Source: Gemmiger formicilis (GTDB lineage Bacteria; Bacillota; Clostridia; Oscillospirales; Ruminococcaceae). Taken from it: a stretch of 64,000 nucleotides of DNA. Each line of letters starts with the position of its first letter. Position 1 is the stretch's first letter. The stretch spans positions 62,001 through 126,000 of the forward strand of contig NZ_FUYF01000001.1 in assembly GCF_900167555.1 (NCBI RefSeq), in the 5' to 3' direction. Shown in pieces: positions 1-8,446 of this stretch. A program made the translations under genes and the position numbers. The notes under the pieces were generated by a model. That model had not been told where the DNA came from. It worked only from the letters and a program-made list of their open reading frames with translations, and did no database searches.

Positions 1-1587
1 GACGAGCGCCACGCAGAGGCTGCCGAAGACGAGCTTGACGACCAGCGCACCGCGCTTTTCCACCGGCGTGCTGGCGGCGGAGAGCCAGAGCCAAAGCCCC
101 AGCATCAACAGCGCCGCACCGCAGAGGATGGCATATTCATAAATGTAGGGGCGCAGCAACAGATAGTAGAACTGACTGCCCAGCGCTACGGCGGCCACGG
201 CCAGCAGGTACGCTGCGGCGGACGCCTGCGGGAACCACCGGCGCACGGCCTGCCCGACGACGCCGAAGCAGGCGGCGAGGAAGATCAGCCCCAGCAGGAC
301 CATGCAGGGCGCATAGGCCAGGTTCTGGATGCCGGTCAGTGCCTCAAACGGCAGCTGGAACAAAAGACACGGTACAATGCCAAAATAGACGTAGTAGCGC
401 CCATTGTAAAAGGCGTGGTCCCAGTGGATGTCGTTGATTTGCGCGGCGTCGCGCGCCCCGGCATCGTAGGGGTTGTCCAGCGCCAGCAGCTCGGCGGGCG
501 GGTCGGCCTCCAGGTCAAGGCGCCCGTTCAGCAGGCTGTGCGCCAGCGCGCCGTACTGCTGGTAGACGAAGCTGACCGTGCTCTCCCCGTCCCAGAACGC
601 GGTGTTGTAATCTTTTGTGGCAAGGCCGGTGTTGCTCGGCTCCCAGAACGGGATGACCACGACGAAGGCAGCCAGCACAAGGCCCAGCACGGCGGCTGCG
701 GCGCGGTCACAGACGTTGCCCGCCAGCCAGCGGCGGTGCCACAGCCCGCTGGCCGGGCGCAGGCCGTAGACGGCCAGCAGCGCCAGAAATATCGCGCAGA
801 AGCGCAAAATCGAGAAATCCAGCGCGCGCGGCGCGTTGGCCGTGATGCCGCGGAAGGTCAGCGCCACCGGGAACTGCACGTAGGTGGAGCTGTACCCGGC
901 AGCGGTCAGCGTCAGCATCCCGACGGAGCCGGTCAGGTCCAGGCTGATGACCTGGGTGCGCGGGGCCTGCAGCCCCACCTGCCAGCTGCCGAAGCGGGTC
1001 AGCTCGGTGTTGGCGGCGTCGGTGCCCTCAATGGTGAAGATCACGGCGCTGTCGGCGTGGAGCGGCTCGGTGTCGTCGCTGACCAGACCGTCAAACCGCA
1101 GGTTGTAGATGGGCTGGTCAATGTCGAGGAACCGCAGATAGGTGCGGCCCTCGTCGAGCGAGATCGTGCCGACGCCGCGCCCGACGTTGATGTTGTCGTC
1201 AAGGTAATCGACGAGCTGAAACGGCGTGTAGCTGTGGGTGTTGAAGTAGGCCACATTGCCGACGAACACCTCCAGCCCCAGCGCCGTGACGGCCAGCAGC
1301 GGGACGACGGCCTTTAACCCTTTGCGCCCGAGGCTGCGCAGCCCGGCGGTGACAAGCCCCGCCCAGCCGGTCATGGCGGTGAGGGCGACGAGCCGGAACG
1401 CGTGGAAGCCGACGGTCAGCCCGGGGCGGTGGTAGGCGCACAGAGCGAACACCCAGACGGCCAGCCAAAGCCCGACGGCCCAGGCAGCGTCGCGGCGGGA
1501 AACCCTGCGGCGGGATACTACCGCAGGAACCGCACCGAAGATGCCGGAGACGAGCACGGTGAGGAGCAGGGTGATTATAATAAACAT
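1..1587 (-). CDS. Large polytopic membrane protein, 3' end outside window (possible glycosyltransferase-like)
   Basis: An uninterrupted frame of 529 codons runs from an ATG at 1587 to the window edge, so the C-terminus is missing. An AGGAGG-type ribosome site lies about 10 bases upstream. The protein begins with a hydrophobic segment (residues 1-17). Further hydrophobic stretches follow, and a hydrophilic region around residues 110-200 looks extracytoplasmic. A segment near residue 390 (HWDHAFYNGRYYVYFG) resembles what I recall from large Firmicutes membrane proteins of the GT39/PMT-like kind, but I cannot place the family. It lies downstream of two glycosyltransferases and a sugar-phosphate transferase on the same strand, so a role in building or exporting surface glycan is inferred from context only. 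Confidence 0.75.
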   Translation of the reverse strand, partial: MFIIITLLLTVLVSGIFGAVPAVVSRRRVSRRDAAWAVGLWLAVWVFALCAYHRPGLTVGFHAFRLVALTAMTGWAGLVTAGLRSLGRKGLKAVVPLLAVTALGLEVFVGNVAYFNTHSYTPFQLVDYLDDNINVGRGVGTISLDEGRTYLRFLDIDQPIYNLRFDGLVSDDTEPLHADSAVIFTIEGTDAANTELTRFGSWQVGLQAPRTQVISLDLTGSVGMLTLTAAGYSSTYVQFPVALTFRGITANAPRALDFSILRFCAIFLALLAVYGLRPASGLWHRRWLAGNVCDRAAAAVLGLVLAAFVVVIPFWEPSNTGLATKDYNTAFWDGESTVSFVYQQYGALAHSLLNGRLDLEADPPAELLALDNPYDAGARDAAQINDIHWDHAFYNGRYYVYFGIVPCLLFQLPFEALTGIQNLAYAPCMVLLGLIFLAACFGVVGQAVRRWFPQASAAAYLLAVAAVALGSQFYYLLLRPYIYEYAILCGAALLMLGLWLWLSAASTPVEKRGALVVKLVFGSLCVALV

Positions 1588-1671
1588 AAGAATAATGCTC
1601 CTCCTTTTGTGGGATAGGTGATGTGGCAGCGGGAAATGGCCAGAGCCCTTCCGGTCATCGCTGGCGCTCGA

Positions 1672-1790
1672 CCACCTCCCCTGAAAAGGGAGGCTTTTTT
1701 CGGGCGTACGCCCGTGAAAGGCGCCCCACAGGGTGGGGAGCTGGCCGAGCTTGCGAGGCCTGAGGGGTCTTACCCTGCGGGAGCTGCCGC
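1672..1790. repeat. Diverged copy of the ~150 bp composite intergenic element
   Basis: The gap between the membrane protein and the GT4 gene holds a CCTCCCCT/AGGGGAGG-like hairpin and GTGGGGAG/CCTGAGG fragments that resemble the ends of the composite element seen intact elsewhere (for example 30212-30351). It is degraded, so the assignment is tentative. It lies inside what looks like one transcription unit. Confidence 0.45.
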
Positions 1791-1791
1791 T

Positions 1792-2844
1792 TCACTGCTT
1801 TGCATACTTCTCCATCTCGTGCAGCCAGAACTCGGCGGTCTTGTCCCAGCTGTACTTTTTCAGGACCTCGTCGGGCGCGGCCACGGGCTGGGCGGCCAGC
1901 GCGTCAAGATCCACATCATAATCATACGGGTCAAAATACCGCGCCGTATCGCCGTACAGCTCGGGCAGGCAGGTGGCGTTGGCCAGCGCGACCGGCGCGC
2001 CCAGGGCCAGCGCCTCCAGCGGCGGGATGCCAAAGCCCTCGAACACGGCGGGGTGCAAAAACAGCTTGCAGTGCTTCATCAGCGCGGCGTTCTCTGCATC
2101 GGACACATAGCCCGGGTAGAACACATTGTGGGTGTCCTTCGCCTCGGCGTCGTCGCCAAAGGCACGCAGGTCCTTGCCGCCCGCGACGACAAACGTCTTG
2201 TCGGGGCTGCGGCGGGCGACCTCTCGGATCCACTTGAAGTTTTTATGCTTTGCCAGACTGCCGAGGGCGTAGAAGTACTCCCCTTTTTTGACGCCGGGCA
2301 TCTTGTCAAAAATGCTCTCGTCGGGGGTGACGTTCTTCATGTGCTCCCAGCCGTTGTAGGTGATGCCGATCTTGTCCAGCGGGATGCCGAGCTTCTCGCT
2401 GATGAGGTGCCGCTGGTTGTCGCTGACCGTGAACACCCGCTGGGCGAACCATTTGGTGGACAGACAGTGTACCCAGAACTTGAAGCGGAAAAAGCCCTTG
2501 TCGGTATCCATGACCAGCGGGCGGATGTCGTGCAGCACCACGACGCTGCGGCGGGTCAGCAGCATATCGCTGGCAAGGCCCACGTAAAACGCATGGGTGC
2601 GGCGCAGGTAGGCGGGCAGCACGGCCAGATTGTAAAAATACGGGATGGACTTGAGCGGCACCAGCCGGATGTTTTTCAGCTCCGGCAGATGGATGGGCCG
2701 CCCGTCGTCGCGGTAGGCAATGCGGACGTCCAGGCCGGTGCCCTCGATCAGCTTGTCCAGCCGGACGACATTCTCATAGACATAGCGCGGGATACCGGTG
2801 ATATTGTCACACAGTACCGTGCCGTTGATGACGATAGGGTTCAA
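1792..2844 (-). CDS. Glycosyltransferase family 4 (GT-B fold)
   Basis: A 350-residue GT4-type enzyme expected to transfer a sugar from an NDP-sugar onto a lipid-linked glycan at the inner face of the membrane. The N-terminal half carries the acceptor-side Rossmann domain (TGIPRYVYENV near residue 17). The C-terminal half has the EX7E nucleotide-sugar signature (EGFGIPPLE near residue 275) followed by GAPVALA. Its ATG overlaps the stop of the upstream glycosyltransferase by four bases (ATGA), which indicates translational coupling. The sugar and acceptor cannot be told from sequence. Context: second sugar-transfer step after the polyprenyl-phosphate transferase at 4029-5441. Confidence 0.9.
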   Translation of the reverse strand: MNPIVINGTVLCDNITGIPRYVYENVVRLDKLIEGTGLDVRIAYRDDGRPIHLPELKNIRLVPLKSIPYFYNLAVLPAYLRRTHAFYVGLASDMLLTRRSVVVLHDIRPLVMDTDKGFFRFKFWVHCLSTKWFAQRVFTVSDNQRHLISEKLGIPLDKIGITYNGWEHMKNVTPDESIFDKMPGVKKGEYFYALGSLAKHKNFKWIREVARRSPDKTFVVAGGKDLRAFGDDAEAKDTHNVFYPGYVSDAENAALMKHCKLFLHPAVFEGFGIPPLEALALGAPVALANATCLPELYGDTARYFDPYDYDVDLDALAAQPVAAPDEVLKKYSWDKTAEFWLHEMEKYAKQ

Positions 2845-3995
2845 TCCAGTTCCTCCTTCTCCCAGTGGGAGCAGTCGAGCAGCTCCTGCTGCCAGTCGGC
2901 CATGCGGCGCAGGCAGTATTCCTTCAGCTCGCGCTCAAAGCGTTCCTCGCTGAAGGAGCGGCTGTGCTCACGGATTTCCTCTTTGGAACAGGCCACGCCG
3001 TCGCGCTCAAACCGTTCGATGCAGTCGGCCAGGCTCTCGACGGTCTGCTCTTTAAACCAGTAGCCGGTCCTGCCGGGCAGCACGCTCTCGCACGCGCCGC
3101 CGCGGCCATAGGCCAGCACCGGCGTGCCCGCGCTCTGGGCCTCGACGGGGGTGATGCCAAAGTCCTCTTCACCCGGGAAAAGGAAGCCCTTCGCGCGCAG
3201 GTAGTAGCTGCGCACTTCTTCGTCGGACAGACCGCCGCCCTTGAACTCGATGGTCGGCCCGGCCATGGCCCTGAGCTTGTCCAGCTCTCCCCCGCCGCCG
3301 ATGACGACGAGGCGCTTGTTAAGGCGCGTGCAGGCCTGCACGGCCAGATCCACGCGCTTGTACCAGGTCAGACGGCCCACGGTCAGGTAGAAGTCCTCCT
3401 TTTCGACAAAAGGCGATTCGTTGATGTGGCAGCAAGGGTAAATGACATCGCTGTCACGCCGGTAATATTTTTTGATGCGCTGGGCGATATAATGCGAGTT
3501 GGCGATGAAATAATCCACGCGGTCCGCGGCGCACTTGTCCCAGATGCGCATTTTGTGCATCTGTCCGGGCATGACGAGCTTCGCCAGCCAGTTGGCGTTG
3601 GCGCGGTAGGTGTAGTAAAAATCCCACACATAACGGATCGGCGTGTGGCAGTAACAGATGTGTACGGCATCCGGGCGGGTGATGACGCCTTTGGAACAGG
3701 AGGAGGACGACGACAGCACCAGATCGTACTCGGTCAGGTCGAACGCCTCAAACGCGCGTGGCATCAGCGGCAGCATGGCCTTGTACAGCCTGTTGGAGAA
3801 GGGCACCTTCTGGAACCAGCTCGTGCGGATGTCATAGGTTTTAAAGTGCTCGGGCATGTTTTTGGGGTCGTACACAAGGGTGTAGATGACGGCATCGGGG
3901 AAAACGCGCTTCATGGCGTCCACAACGCGGTCCCCGCCGGCGTAGCCGACAAGCCAGTCGTGAACGATGGCGACCTTGGGCTCCTTTTTGCTCAT
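2841..3995 (-). CDS. Glycosyltransferase family 4
   Basis: A 384-residue GT4 enzyme. The N-terminus (VAIVHDWLVGYAGGDRV) is a typical GT4 acceptor-domain start. The C-terminal half has the EX7E motif (EDFGITPVE near residue 290) and GTPVLAYGRGG. I chose the ATG at 3995 because GGGAG lies nine bases upstream; a further in-frame ATG at 4022 would add nine residues without a good ribosome site. It sits 33 bases after the polyprenyl-phosphate sugar transferase and overlaps the next glycosyltransferase by four bases, so the three act in one operon. The linked sugar is unknown; a hexose or deoxyhexose added early in capsule or exopolysaccharide repeat assembly is the likeliest job. Confidence 0.9.
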   Translation of the reverse strand: MSKKEPKVAIVHDWLVGYAGGDRVVDAMKRVFPDAVIYTLVYDPKNMPEHFKTYDIRTSWFQKVPFSNRLYKAMLPLMPRAFEAFDLTEYDLVLSSSSSCSKGVITRPDAVHICYCHTPIRYVWDFYYTYRANANWLAKLVMPGQMHKMRIWDKCAADRVDYFIANSHYIAQRIKKYYRRDSDVIYPCCHINESPFVEKEDFYLTVGRLTWYKRVDLAVQACTRLNKRLVVIGGGGELDKLRAMAGPTIEFKGGGLSDEEVRSYYLRAKGFLFPGEEDFGITPVEAQSAGTPVLAYGRGGACESVLPGRTGYWFKEQTVESLADCIERFERDGVACSKEEIREHSRSFSEERFERELKEYCLRRMADWQQELLDCSHWEKEELD

Positions 3996-4028
3996 TACAG
4001 ACACTCCCGTCCGGTAACGCACAGGGCG

Positions 4029-5441
4029 TTATTGTAGTTTTTCGTCGTTGACCATCTTGCCGCCGAACACGGTGCGGAAGATGATCTTGATGTCCAGCGC
4101 CACGGTCCAGTTTTCGATGTACCAGATGTCGTAGCGGATGCGCTCGGCAATGTCGGTGTCGCCGCGCAGGCCGTGGATCTGCGCCCAGCCCGTGCAGCCG
4201 GGACGGACCTGCTGGCGCACAAGGTAGCGCGGGATCTCCTCTTTAAAATGCTCCACATGGTAGGGCACCTCGGGCCGCGGCCCGACGAGGGACATATCCC
4301 CTTTCAGCACGTTGAAGAACTGGGGCAGCTCGTCCAGGCTGAACTTGCGGATAAAGCTGCCGAAGTGGGTCTTGCGCGGGTCGCAGTCGGTGGACCAGCC
4401 GGTCTCCTGCTGCACATTGACCCGCATCGAGCGGAACTTGTACATCATGAAAGGCTTTTTGTTCAGGCCGATGCGCTCCTGCCTGAAGATGACCGGCCCG
4501 GGGCTGGACAGCTTGACGCCGATGGCCGTGACCAGCATGACCGGGCTGGTCAGAATGATCAGGATCAGGCTGCCGATAATATCAAGCCCGCGCTTGACAG
4601 CGGCGTTGAGCAGATTGTCAAACGGCGTCTGCCGCACATTGATGAGTTTGCACTCGTCCAGCACGTCAATGGTGGGCCGGGCGGGCAGATAGTCGCTGTA
4701 GAACGGTACCATCGTGATGCGCACGCCGTTTTTGTCGCAGGCGGCAAAAACGTGGGGCAGCAATTCGATCTCGTCAGCCTCCAGCGCTACGACGACCTCA
4801 TCGACGGCAATCTCGTCGAGCCGGGCAGACAGCGCATCATAGCTGCCCATGTAGCGCACACCAAGACCCGGTTCTTCGATTCCGGCCAGATAGCCGTCCA
4901 CGACAAAGCCGTAGTAGGGGTTGTGCTCGAGCGCACGCAGATAGAGCGCGGCGGATTTACCGCCGCCCACCAGCAGGATATGGCGCAGACCCAGCCCCTT
5001 GCGGCGGCGGGCGCGGTCTACCCAGCGCAGGATCATACGCTCGATCACGACGCCTGCCGTGCCGAGTATATAGAACAGCGCCAGTACGATACGGGAGTAG
5101 TCGTCCAGGTGCATCAGATACAAAGCACCAATGAAGATCAACAGTCCCGCCGCGTTGATGGCGGCAATCTTGGTGCAGCGCTCGGCCAGGCCGCGCAGCC
5201 GCGTGGTGCTGTAGATACCGGCGACCCAGTAGATGAGCACGAGCACCAGCGACGTGGCCAGCCCGGCAATGATGTTGCGCGGGTCCCGGGCCACGGCCAG
5301 CGCAGGCCCTGCGCCGCCCGGCTCAAAGTAGCGGACGTAATTGAAACGGATATAGTTGGCAAGCAAAAAGCCGATGAAAAGCAGTGCCGCGTCCGCCAGC
5401 ACATACAAAAGGCTTTTGAAGCGTTGGTTCTTTTCCAGCAA
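4029..5441 (-). CDS. Polyprenyl-phosphate sugar-1-phosphate transferase (exopolysaccharide initiating enzyme)
   Basis: A 470-residue WbaP/CpsE-type enzyme that moves a sugar-1-phosphate from NDP-sugar onto undecaprenyl phosphate, starting a surface-glycan repeat unit. Several membrane segments occupy residues 10-130, a nucleotide-binding-like domain follows (GGGKSAALYLRAL near 158), then a further hydrophobic helix (near 290) and the catalytic domain with PGPVIFRQERIG, the YKFRSM motif, KFSLDELPQF (catalytic Asp-Glu) and SLVGPRPE. The start is TTG at 5441 with GGGAGG ten bases upstream; no ATG or GTG fits better. It is the first gene of the minus-strand glycan operon, with its own promoter at 5482-5510. 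Confidence 0.93.
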   Translation of the reverse strand: MLEKNQRFKSLLYVLADAALLFIGFLLANYIRFNYVRYFEPGGAGPALAVARDPRNIIAGLATSLVLVLIYWVAGIYSTTRLRGLAERCTKIAAINAAGLLIFIGALYLMHLDDYSRIVLALFYILGTAGVVIERMILRWVDRARRRKGLGLRHILLVGGGKSAALYLRALEHNPYYGFVVDGYLAGIEEPGLGVRYMGSYDALSARLDEIAVDEVVVALEADEIELLPHVFAACDKNGVRITMVPFYSDYLPARPTIDVLDECKLINVRQTPFDNLLNAAVKRGLDIIGSLILIILTSPVMLVTAIGVKLSSPGPVIFRQERIGLNKKPFMMYKFRSMRVNVQQETGWSTDCDPRKTHFGSFIRKFSLDELPQFFNVLKGDMSLVGPRPEVPYHVEHFKEEIPRYLVRQQVRPGCTGWAQIHGLRGDTDIAERIRYDIWYIENWTVALDIKIIFRTVFGGKMVNDEKLQ

Positions 5442-5481
5442 GAGGTGATGCCCTCCCTACGGTGATAGATTTAAACAATCT

Positions 5482-5510
5482 ATTTTACCATATTTACGCC
5501 GGTATTGCAA
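5482..5510 (-). promoter_or_regulatory. Promoter of the glycan operon
   Basis: On the minus strand TTGCAA, a 17-base spacer and TAAAAT, with TGG before the -10 as in extended -10 promoters. It sits directly behind the stop codon of the WYL regulator gene, about 40 bases before the TTG start. A short AGATT/AATCT inverted repeat lies at the expected transcript start (5466-5480). Confidence 0.6.
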
Positions 5511-5511
5511 A

Positions 5512-6507
5512 TCAGCGGTAAAGCTCCTGCAGCTGATCCAGCGTTTTCTTCATTTCGGCGCGGACCTCCGGCGGGCCGGAGACGACGACGCCGGTGCCGA
5601 ACCCGGCCACCCAGCCGAAGAACTGCGGGCTGACCTGAATCTCGGCGGTCATCGTAAAGTGCTCGCCGTCGGCGCAGGGCGTCAGGATCGGCGCGGTGCC
5701 GAACCGGTCGATCATCGCCCCGGCAAAGCGGTTCTCGCATTGCAGCGTTACCCGCTTGAGCGGGCCGTTGAACATGCCGAACATCTGCTGCATATACGTA
5801 TTGACGTCGAAATTGGCGTATTCTCCGGCACCCTCGCGGGTCGTGTCGGGCAGCTGGTGAACGTTCTGCATCTTGTCGACGCGGTAGTGCTTGAGCCGCC
5901 CCTCGGTGTAGGCGATCAGATAATAGTTGCCGTTCTCCCACACGAGCACCCACGGGCTGACGCGGTAGAGCTGGCCGTCGTGGCGCGGGGCCATCCGCTT
6001 TTGCAGGTTCCAGTCGCAGTATTTGAAGGTGACCTGCTCCCCTGCCGTGATGGCGGCGTGCAGCGCATCGACGGTGTACAGAATTTTCTCGTCGGTGCTC
6101 TTGATACGCCCGCTGACCAGTACCTTACGGTCCAGCTCCTCCTGCCGGTATGTGGAGGTGAACTGGCCGAGCTTGTCAATCAGGATTTTGGATTTGCGCG
6201 CCGTGATGAATTTGCTGGCGTAGACGGCATCGACGAGCAGCTTGAGCTCGGCAAGCTCAAACGGAGCCTCGGTCATATAGTAGCCGCCGCCGCGCCCGCG
6301 CTGCTGCACGATCTCATATTTGGCGTCGGGCAGGTTGTTTAAGGTGTTCAGGTCATCGTAGACGCTTTTGCGCTCGGCGACCACGCCGTGCTCCTGCAAT
6401 TTTTCCACCAGCTGGGGAACACTCAAGGGGTGCTTCTCGTCGGTTTCCCGGGCGAGGATCTCCAAAAGAACAAGCAGTTTGCGTTTCTGGCCTTCTTTGC
6501 GCGACAT
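5512..6507 (-). CDS. WYL-domain transcriptional regulator
   Basis: A 331-residue DNA-binding regulator. The N-terminus (residues 10-65) is a winged helix-turn-helix (LSVPQLVEKLQ, then ERKSVYDDLNTL as recognition helix), the middle is the WYL domain (YRVSPWVLVWENGNYYLIAY, residues ~205-225) and a WYL C-terminal extension follows. WYL proteins sense ligands, often nucleic acids or small molecules; the ligand here is unknown. The ATG at 6507 has AAGGAG upstream; a longer frame reaching 6555 lacks a ribosome site. It directly precedes the glycan operon on the same strand, so it may control that operon or the divergent genes, but this is only positional. Confidence 0.9.
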   Translation of the reverse strand: MSRKEGQKRKLLVLLEILARETDEKHPLSVPQLVEKLQEHGVVAERKSVYDDLNTLNNLPDAKYEIVQQRGRGGGYYMTEAPFELAELKLLVDAVYASKFITARKSKILIDKLGQFTSTYRQEELDRKVLVSGRIKSTDEKILYTVDALHAAITAGEQVTFKYCDWNLQKRMAPRHDGQLYRVSPWVLVWENGNYYLIAYTEGRLKHYRVDKMQNVHQLPDTTREGAGEYANFDVNTYMQQMFGMFNGPLKRVTLQCENRFAGAMIDRFGTAPILTPCADGEHFTMTAEIQVSPQFFGWVAGFGTGVVVSGPPEVRAEMKKTLDQLQELYR

Positions 6508-6546
6508 AACAGCGGCTCCTTTCCTGAGTCTGGCAGATATAGTCCT

Positions 6547-6575
6547 ATTATACACCCTATAGGGGCGGGTGGCAA
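6547..6575 (-). promoter_or_regulatory. Promoter of the WYL regulator
   Basis: On the minus strand TTGCCA, 17 bases, TATAAT. The spacer contains the palindrome CCTATAGG, which could be an operator or a strand-opening element. Confidence 0.6.
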
Positions 6576-6627
6576 GACCGGGAACGGCCGTCTCCCGGGA
6601 GGTGCTGCCGCCTTTCGGTCCGCAGCC

Positions 6628-7515
6628 TTACCGTCCCAGCTCCCCCAAAATCCACCCTAGATCTTCAAACAGATCCCCCGGCAGCATGGCGGTCATGCTG
6701 CGGCGCTTGGCGCAGCGGTCTGCAGCGGCGCCGTGGAGCCATACCGCACAGACCGCGGCGTTCTCGGGCGTGCGGCCCTGCTTTAGACCCGCTGCCAGCA
6801 GCCCGGCGGTCAGACCGGCTAAAATATCCCCGCTGCCGCCCTTGGCTAACCCGGCATTGCCGGTCTCATTGCGCCAGACCGTGCCGCCCGGCGCGGCAAC
6901 CAGTGTGTGATGCCCTTTCAAAACGGCGACGCAGTGATATTTTTCGGCCAGCGATACGGCGGCACCCTCGCGGTCCGCCTGCACCTCGGGCACAGTCAGG
7001 CCCAGCAGCCGCGCGGCCTCGCCGGGGTGGGGCGTCATGATCGTGTTTGCGGGCAGATCCCCCCTGTACTTCCCCGCTGCCAGTGCGTTCAGTGCGTCGG
7101 CGTCCAGCACGGCACCGGCCCACGGGGCGTTCCTGCCGAGCAGGGCCTTACAGACATCGGCGGCGCTCTCCCCCAACCCGGGCCCGGCCAGTAAAACGGT
7201 GGGCCTGTCCGCGAACCAGCGGCGCAGCGCGTCGGCGTCCTGCGGGTGGATGCCCCCGTTGGCCGCCGTGCGGCAGCCGCAGGCGCAGCATTCCGGCGTG
7301 CGGGAAAGCACCAGCTGGATAACAGGCTCGACGCTGGCCAGATACACCAGCCCGGCCCCGCCGCGCAAAGCGCCCTCTGTGCAGAGCGCCGCCGCCCCGC
7401 GGTAGGCCATGCTGCCCGCCGCGGCCAGCACACTGCCGTAGCTCCCCTTGTTGCTCTCCGCCATGCGCCCGGGCAGCAGCCGGCGCACCAACTCCCGTGT
7501 GATTTCGCGCTGCAT
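6628..7515 (-). CDS. nnrD: ADP/ATP-dependent NAD(P)H-hydrate dehydratase
   Basis: A 295-residue ribokinase-fold enzyme that converts hydrated NAD(P)H (NADHX/NADPHX) back to NAD(P)H, a metabolite-repair reaction. The family signatures are clear: GSYGSVLAAAGS near residue 24, the TPHPGEAARLLG motif near 160 and NAGLAKGGSGDILAG near 215, where the Gly-Ser-Gly-Asp stretch forms the phosphate site and catalytic Asp. It corresponds to the C-terminal YjeF domain alone; the epimerase (NnrE) domain is absent and must be elsewhere or missing. It is divergent from a sirtuin that also consumes NAD, sharing an AT-rich 76-base promoter region (7516-7591). Confidence 0.93.
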   Translation of the reverse strand: MQREITRELVRRLLPGRMAESNKGSYGSVLAAAGSMAYRGAAALCTEGALRGGAGLVYLASVEPVIQLVLSRTPECCACGCRTAANGGIHPQDADALRRWFADRPTVLLAGPGLGESAADVCKALLGRNAPWAGAVLDADALNALAAGKYRGDLPANTIMTPHPGEAARLLGLTVPEVQADREGAAVSLAEKYHCVAVLKGHHTLVAAPGGTVWRNETGNAGLAKGGSGDILAGLTAGLLAAGLKQGRTPENAAVCAVWLHGAAADRCAKRRSMTAMLPGDLFEDLGWILGELGR

Positions 7516-7591
7516 CTTGCATCCCTCCGAAAATAGATTATAATAGGTATATTATAAGGCATAAAAGCCAAAAGCGAAAGGGGCAGTTTGC
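7516..7591. promoter_or_regulatory. Divergent AT-rich promoter region nnrD / sirtuin
   Basis: The 76-base gap contains several TATAAT-like hexamers in both orientations (around 7538-7556). I cannot assign a single best -35 for either gene, so only the region is called. Confidence 0.4.
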
Positions 7592-8329
7592 ATGGTTCCG
7601 GCATTAGAGAAAATTCTGGCAGCAACAAAAAGCATGGTCTTTTTCGGCGGGGCGGGCGTTTCGACCGAGAGCGGCATCCCCGATTTCCGCTCGGTGGACG
7701 GGCTGTACCACCAAAAATTCAAGTACCCGCCCGAGACGATGCTCTCCCACACCTTCTACGAGACCCACACCGCGGAGTTTTTTGACTTCTACCGCCAGAA
7801 GCTCATCGTCCACGGGGCAAAGCCCAACGCGGCCCACCTGCGTCTGGCGGCGTTGGAGCGCGAGGGCAAATGCAGGGCCGTCGTGACCCAGAACATCGAC
7901 GGCCTGCACCAGGCCGCGGGCAGCAAGACCGTGTATGAGCTGCACGGCTCGACCCTGCGCAACTACTGTACGCGGTGCGGCAAATTCTTCCCGGTGCAGT
8001 TCATTGAGGATGCGGCGGGCGTCGGCGACGGCGTGCCCCGCTGCGACGAGTGCGGCGGCATCGTCAAGCCCGATGTTGTGCTCTACGAGGAGGGGCTGGA
8101 CGAAGAGACGATGGAAAACGCCGTGCACGCCATCCGCGGGGCCGACACCCTCATCGTCGGCGGCACAAGCCTGGCCGTCTACCCGGCGGCGGGTCTGCTG
8201 CGCTACTTCCGCGGGGAGAACCTTGTTGTCATCAACAAGCAGCCCACCCCGGCGGACGCAATGGCCAATCTGCTGATCCACGCTCCGATTGGCCGCACGC
8301 TGGATCCTGATGCCCCCATTGAAGTGTAG
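7592..8329 (+). CDS. NAD-dependent protein deacylase, Sir2 family
   Basis: A 245-residue sirtuin that removes acyl groups from lysines using NAD. Visible are the NAD-binding signature GAGVSTESGIPDFRS (residues ~20-34), TQNIDGLH (~100), the catalytic His in ELHGS, and two Cys pairs (CTRCG and CDECGG) forming the zinc site between residues ~128 and 155, then GGTSLAVYPAAGL binding the cofactor. The length and intact zinc site fit the bacterial class U/SirTm-like group. It is monocistronic, divergent from nnrD. Possible link: both act on the NAD pool or on acylation state. A weak A/T-rich hairpin (8347-8368) follows. Confidence 0.94.
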   Translation: MVPALEKILAATKSMVFFGGAGVSTESGIPDFRSVDGLYHQKFKYPPETMLSHTFYETHTAEFFDFYRQKLIVHGAKPNAAHLRLAALEREGKCRAVVTQNIDGLHQAAGSKTVYELHGSTLRNYCTRCGKFFPVQFIEDAAGVGDGVPRCDECGGIVKPDVVLYEEGLDEETMENAVHAIRGADTLIVGGTSLAVYPAAGLLRYFRGENLVVINKQPTPADAMANLLIHAPIGRTLDPDAPIEV

Positions 8330-8367
8330 AAATTACACAAAAATCCATGCTTTTTTTTAAAAAGGCA

Positions 8368-8397
8368 TTGCAAAACGCCGTGGAATTTTGTTATGAT
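8368..8397 (+). promoter_or_regulatory. Promoter of HAD phosphatase gene
   Basis: TTGCAA, 18 bases, TATGAT, about 50 bases before the start codon at 8447. The -35 abuts the 3' arm of a weak hairpin formed by ATGC-T-rich and A-rich-GCAT arms. Confidence 0.5.
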
Positions 8398-8446
8398 AGA
8401 TTCATATTGAGTTTATAGGCAGAGTTGATAGAGGGAGACGGTTTTT

